Assembly (NCBI RefSeq): GCF_038630985.1
Contig: NZ_CP152049.1
Location: 1,175,001 to 1,195,000 of the forward strand
Direction of reading: 5' to 3'
DNA: 20,000 nt
DNA from: Paenibacillus sp. FSL H8-0548
GTDB taxonomy: Bacteria > Bacillota > Bacilli > Paenibacillales > Paenibacillaceae
In this document: positions 16,886 through 20,000 of the stretch, piece by piece
How the letters are laid out: every line of letters begins with the position of its first letter
Numbering within the stretch: the first letter of the stretch is position 1
The notes under the pieces: model-generated
Seen by the model: the letters and a program-made list of their open reading frames with translations, nothing else
The model's database searches: none
Told to the model about the DNA's origin: nothing
Made by a program: the position numbers and the translations under genes

Positions 16886-18001
16886 ATGTTCAAAAAAGTA
16901 ATCATCAAGGACGATGAACGCGGTCTGCTTTTCAAGAAAGGAAGCTACATAAAGGTTCTGCAGCCTGGCGTATACCGCCACACATCATTTTCAGATGACA
17001 ACGTCATTTTGCAAAATGTATCCAAACGTTTCGCTGTCCCAAGCAAAGAGCTGAATCTGTTTCTTCAGGATGAGAAGCTTGTAGAGCAGCTCACTATCGC
17101 AGACGTCCAGGATTACGAGTATATGCTGCATTTTGAGGATGGCAAGTTTGTTTCACTGCTAACGGCAGGCAAGTACGCTTTCTGGAATGTGCTGAAGAAA
17201 CATACCTTTATTCGTATTGATAGTAGAAATCCGGAAATTTCTCCGGAAATCGATCATTCCCTGCTGGCGAAGCTGCAAGGCCATATTCAGATGCTGGAGG
17301 TAGGGAGTCACGAATCGGGTCTGCTGTTTTACAATAATGTATGGCAGAGGGAGCTTCGCCCAGGAAGATATTTTTTCTGGAAGGGTCCGACGAGCGTACA
17401 GGTGAAAACAGTCGATTTGCGACAGCTTCAGCTGGACATGACGGGGCAAGAGATTATGACGGAGGATAAGGTGACGCTGAGGCTGAACTTTGTGTGCCAA
17501 TATAAAATTGTTGATCCACTTAAAGCAATCCAGATCAAGTCGTTCGAGGAGCAGGTATATATTTTGCTGCAGCTGATTTTGCGTGAGTACGTAGGTACGC
17601 TGAAGCTGGATGATTTGCTGCGCATGAAGCAAGAAATTGCAGTGTTCGTTCTCACTCGCTTGAATGAACAGAAGGAGCATTACGGCGTTCAATTCATATC
17701 TGCGGGTCTTAAGGATATTATTTTGCCGGGTGATATCAAGGATATATTGAATACGGTGCTGCTGGCGGAGAAGAAGGCGCAGGCAAATCTGATTACGCGT
17801 CGTGAGGAAACAGCGTCCACACGGAGCCTGCTGAATACGGCTAAGCTGATGGATGAGAACGGTACGCTGTACCGTCTGAAGGAGCTTGAATTTCTGGAGA
17901 AGATTTGCGAGAAAATCGGCACAATATCGCTTACAGGCGGCGGTAATTTGCTGGAGCAGCTTAACTCTCTGCTTAGTGTGAAAAGTGTGGAAAAAACATG
18001 A
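16886..18001 (+). CDS. Slipin-like SPFH/Band-7 protein without membrane anchor
   Basis: 371 aa. The SPFH core runs from about 165 to 290 (VDLRQLQLDMTGQEIMTEDK, CQYKIVDPLKAI, LILREYVGTLKLDDLL, GVQFISAGLKDIILPGDI), followed by a helical tail (LLAEKKAQANLITRREE). Unlike classic slipins there is no N-terminal hydrophobic helix. Instead the first 165 residues hold three similar beta-hairpin units: ERGLLFKKGSYIKVLQPGVY (11-30), YMLHFEDGKFVSLLTAGKY (79-97) and ESGLLFYNNVWQRELRPGRY (143-162). SPFH proteins form large ring oligomers that scaffold partners; versions next to RtcB are proposed RNA-repair cofactors. ATG 16886 is chosen because AGAGG lies 9 nt upstream and MFKKVIIKDDERG is a family-like start. 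The frame is open back to a TTG at 16844. Confidence 0.85.
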   Translation: MFKKVIIKDDERGLLFKKGSYIKVLQPGVYRHTSFSDDNVILQNVSKRFAVPSKELNLFLQDEKLVEQLTIADVQDYEYMLHFEDGKFVSLLTAGKYAFWNVLKKHTFIRIDSRNPEISPEIDHSLLAKLQGHIQMLEVGSHESGLLFYNNVWQRELRPGRYFFWKGPTSVQVKTVDLRQLQLDMTGQEIMTEDKVTLRLNFVCQYKIVDPLKAIQIKSFEEQVYILLQLILREYVGTLKLDDLLRMKQEIAVFVLTRLNEQKEHYGVQFISAGLKDIILPGDIKDILNTVLLAEKKAQANLITRREETASTRSLLNTAKLMDENGTLYRLKELEFLEKICEKIGTISLTGGGNLLEQLNSLLSVKSVEKT

Positions 18002-18024
18002 ATGAACTAGCTTAAGAGGTTATC

Positions 18025-18063
18025 TCATAAGGCAAACTGCCTTGCTTGAGAAAGCCTTTTTTT
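18025..18063 (+). terminator. Rho-independent terminator after the slipin gene
   Basis: CTCA and AGGC pair with GCCT and TGAG around AAACT, followed by AAAGCC and a run of seven T. An alternative fold pairs AAGGC with GCCTT directly before the T-run. Confidence 0.65.
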
Positions 18064-18120
18064 GTTGTCAAAAGGTAAGCATTAATAGGCGTATCTTACA
18101 TTTTATGAGGAGAATTTGTC

Positions 18121-18162
18121 ATGGTTTTGTTTGATTCCAGCGTCAATTTTTGTTATGTTTGA
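18121..18162 (+). other. 13-codon ORF with strong SD before the SEC-C gene
   Basis: GAGGAG (18107-18112) stands 8 nt before ATG 18121, which opens MVLFDSSVNFCYV and stops at 18160-18162. Two 12-bp direct repeats (TGTTTGATTCCA at 18128-18139 and TGTTTGATCCCA at 18156-18167) overlap it, and a weak stem plus GTTTTTTT follows at 18155-18178. It could be a leader peptide with an attenuator, or the stub of a lost gene. The rest of the 170-bp gap shows nothing. Confidence 0.3.
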
Positions 18163-18236
18163 TCCCACATGTTTTTTTCGGAGTAGATGAAAAGGGATAG
18201 AAAAGCATGAAATACATTTTATTTTAGGAGATAAAG

Positions 18237-19394
18237 ATGACTACAAAGCTTGATAAAGCAATGGATAAATTTTGGCCGCAGCTTAATTACCCGCTGTCTT
18301 ATGCGGAAGCGCTAAGCGTATTATCGAAGCAGCAGTTAACGAGTATCCGTACGAACTTGCAAATTGCTAATTTAAGTACTCTTAACAAGCAAGGGCTGGT
18401 TGAAAAGCTGACAGAGAAGATTCCAGAGCATCTACTCGAAGCAACTAGCTATTTTGATCAAAGCAGAATAAAGCTATTACAGAAAATAGTAAAGAGCGAT
18501 GGAATATGGGATAAGCCGCTGCTAGAGTTGCAGCAATATGAATATTTCCGCGAGCGTGGTATTCTTTTTCCAGCAACGGTAGATGGCAAGCATGTGATCT
18601 TAATGCCTTCGGAATTGCTAGAGATACTGCAGGCAGGGGAAATAGAGCTGAATCATCCAAACGTAAACCGGAACACAGAATGGATTCGGCTGACACAGGG
18701 CGCACTATTTTATTATGGTGCATTGACATTTGATGAATTGCTGTCTTTTGTTTGTCCAGGGGATGATCACCCGCAAACGTTCCTTAACCTGAAAGACTTA
18801 TTGTATGACGCACAAAATTACTATGAACTATTCAAGATATACAAAGAAGGCTTAATAACCAGCTACTGGGCTGTAGATCCGGAAGCCATCATGAAAGAGC
18901 GAAGCCTTCGAAATGATCTTGATTTTTTCCCATTTACGAAGCAGCAGCTGCTGAAAGCAGGAGAGCCCGAGTACGTCGAGCGGACTAGCCAATATATGAA
19001 TTTGGTTCGTTATGTCGTTCATCATTATGAAATTGATCGCGACGAGGCTGATTTGATGGCGGAGGAATGTGTCGAAGCGACCAAGAACGGTGATTCATTG
19101 GCTGAGGTTATTGAAGTGGCAAAGCATTTTATTGATATTCCGAATTTAACGACGCTGCGTTCCATAACTGAATTGCTTACTTCATTAATGAACAGTACGA
19201 AGCAGTGGGCGCTTAAAGGCTATTCACCGGAGGAGCTTTCCGTCAAGAGGGCAAACGTAAGCATGGTGCTCAATACGGTGCCTAATCAAGCTGCTCTAGC
19301 CGATGTTATTGATCTTCATTCGAAGAAAAAAGTCGGACGCAACGATCCTTGTCCATGCGGAAGCGGGAAAAAGTTCAAAAAGTGCTGTGGATAG
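18237..19394 (+). CDS. SEC-C zinc-motif protein of unknown function
   Basis: 385 aa. The last 20 residues are a SEC-C motif, RNDPCPCGSGKKFKKCCG, which binds one zinc ion as at the end of SecA. Residues about 17-66 resemble a SAP/Rho-N-like helical unit (AEALSVLSKQQLTSIRTNLQ, LNKQGLVEKLTEKI), a fold often used to bind nucleic acid. The middle is helical (ALFYYGALTFDELL, YVVHHYEIDRDEADLMAEE). No signal peptide or membrane helix. AGGAG is 6 nt before the ATG. The ATPase gene follows after 44 bp with no terminator between, so the two are probably co-transcribed. Proteins of this architecture are common in Bacillota; the specific role is unknown. Confidence 0.8.
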   Translation: MTTKLDKAMDKFWPQLNYPLSYAEALSVLSKQQLTSIRTNLQIANLSTLNKQGLVEKLTEKIPEHLLEATSYFDQSRIKLLQKIVKSDGIWDKPLLELQQYEYFRERGILFPATVDGKHVILMPSELLEILQAGEIELNHPNVNRNTEWIRLTQGALFYYGALTFDELLSFVCPGDDHPQTFLNLKDLLYDAQNYYELFKIYKEGLITSYWAVDPEAIMKERSLRNDLDFFPFTKQQLLKAGEPEYVERTSQYMNLVRYVVHHYEIDRDEADLMAEECVEATKNGDSLAEVIEVAKHFIDIPNLTTLRSITELLTSLMNSTKQWALKGYSPEELSVKRANVSMVLNTVPNQAALADVIDLHSKKKVGRNDPCPCGSGKKFKKCCG

Positions 19395-19438
19395 CAGCGA
19401 GGGCGGCTAATCATTAATCGAGCTCGGAGGTGTACGCC

Positions 19439-20000
19439 GTGAGACAAAACCAGCAAGGATTATATTTGAGAAGCGCAAAGCTCCTTCGGGAGTCCGTGCC
19501 CTCCTTTGAAGAGTACCCGTTTCATTTGAGCGCGATTCGGAACTTGGATGAGCTGGGCTTCCATCCGAAGGTAACCTATATTGTTGGTGAAAATGGCATG
19601 GGAAAGTCTACGCTGATGGAAGCAATCGCGATTGGGCTAGGTTTTAATGCAGAGGGTGGCACGATTAATTTTAATTTTTCTACGGAAGCTACACACTCCG
19701 AGCTTCATCACTATTTGAGGCTCGCTCGCAGCGCGATAAAACCAAGAGATGGATTCTTTTTTCGCGCGGAGAGCTATTATAATTTAGCAACCAATATCGA
19801 TCAAATGGATCGCGCAGGCGGTTTTGGCGGTCGAATTATTGATTCGTATGGCGGGAAGTCGCTGCATCAGCAATCTCATGGCGAATCCTTTTTTGCAACA
19901 TTCCTACATCGCTTTAATGGAAACGGGCTTTATATGATGGATGAGCCGGAGGCGGCTCTTTCTCCTTTTCGCCAAATGGCCATGCTCTCACGCATTCATC
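19439..20000 (+). CDS. AAA/ABC-type ATPase, 3' end beyond the window
   Basis: 187 residues visible, frame open to the edge. Walker A GENGMGKST is at about 53-61. A signature-like stretch HQQSHGESFF is followed by Walker B GLYMMDEPEAALS and an SPFRQMAMLSRI segment. This is the compact order of small OLD/RecF-like ATPases in which little lies between Walker A and B, often annotated as ATP-binding protein. GTG start at 19439, with GGAGG 8 nt upstream. It follows the SEC-C gene by 44 bp. Substrate or partner cannot be told; only the C-terminus is missing. Confidence 0.85.
   Translation, partial: MRQNQQGLYLRSAKLLRESVPSFEEYPFHLSAIRNLDELGFHPKVTYIVGENGMGKSTLMEAIAIGLGFNAEGGTINFNFSTEATHSELHHYLRLARSAIKPRDGFFFRAESYYNLATNIDQMDRAGGFGGRIIDSYGGKSLHQQSHGESFFATFLHRFNGNGLYMMDEPEAALSPFRQMAMLSRIH

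Overview
The window looks like part of a Paenibacillus-type (Bacillota, Paenibacillaceae) chromosome. Grounds: a Bacillus-like 23S rRNA, consensus sigma-A signals, strong GGAGG-type Shine-Dalgarno sites with TTG/GTG starts, a PerR-type box before catalase, and the bacillithiol pair yojF-bshB2. The genus call is inference; no 16S is present.

Layout. 1-2572: 3' six-sevenths of a 23S rRNA gene, then a tRNA-Val(UAC) and a terminator, with no 5S gene between or just after them. 2844-3300: gene-free stretch with a small degenerate repeat array, about 51 bp apart, two copies being near identical. 3368-4816: MFS (DHA2-type) drug exporter with its own promoter and terminator. 5047-7867: overlapping pair of an acyl-adenylate/acyl-CoA ligase and an acyltransferase-3 membrane protein. 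7915-10824 (minus): DUF4358-type lipoprotein with a Lys/Pro/Thr linker, a very acidic small protein, and a methyl-accepting chemotaxis protein. 11177-12201: yojF-bshB2. 12287-13741 (minus): catalase with a PerR-type operator.

13878-18001 is the most interesting part. It resembles an SPFH/RtcB RNA-repair island: two overlapping WYL-domain regulators (minus strand) diverge from a rightward unit holding a collapsed rtcB-like gene (start region and C-terminus only, in different frames), a structured non-coding stretch with a canonical tRNA T-arm, a 15-bp long-range helix, and an intact slipin-like SPFH protein without a membrane anchor. SPFH proteins paired with RtcB and a tRNA-like RNA have been described by comparative genomics (Burroughs and Aravind). 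Here the ligase appears lost while the RNA, scaffold and regulators remain.

18237-20000: a SEC-C zinc-motif protein followed by an AAA/ABC-type ATPase that runs off the end.
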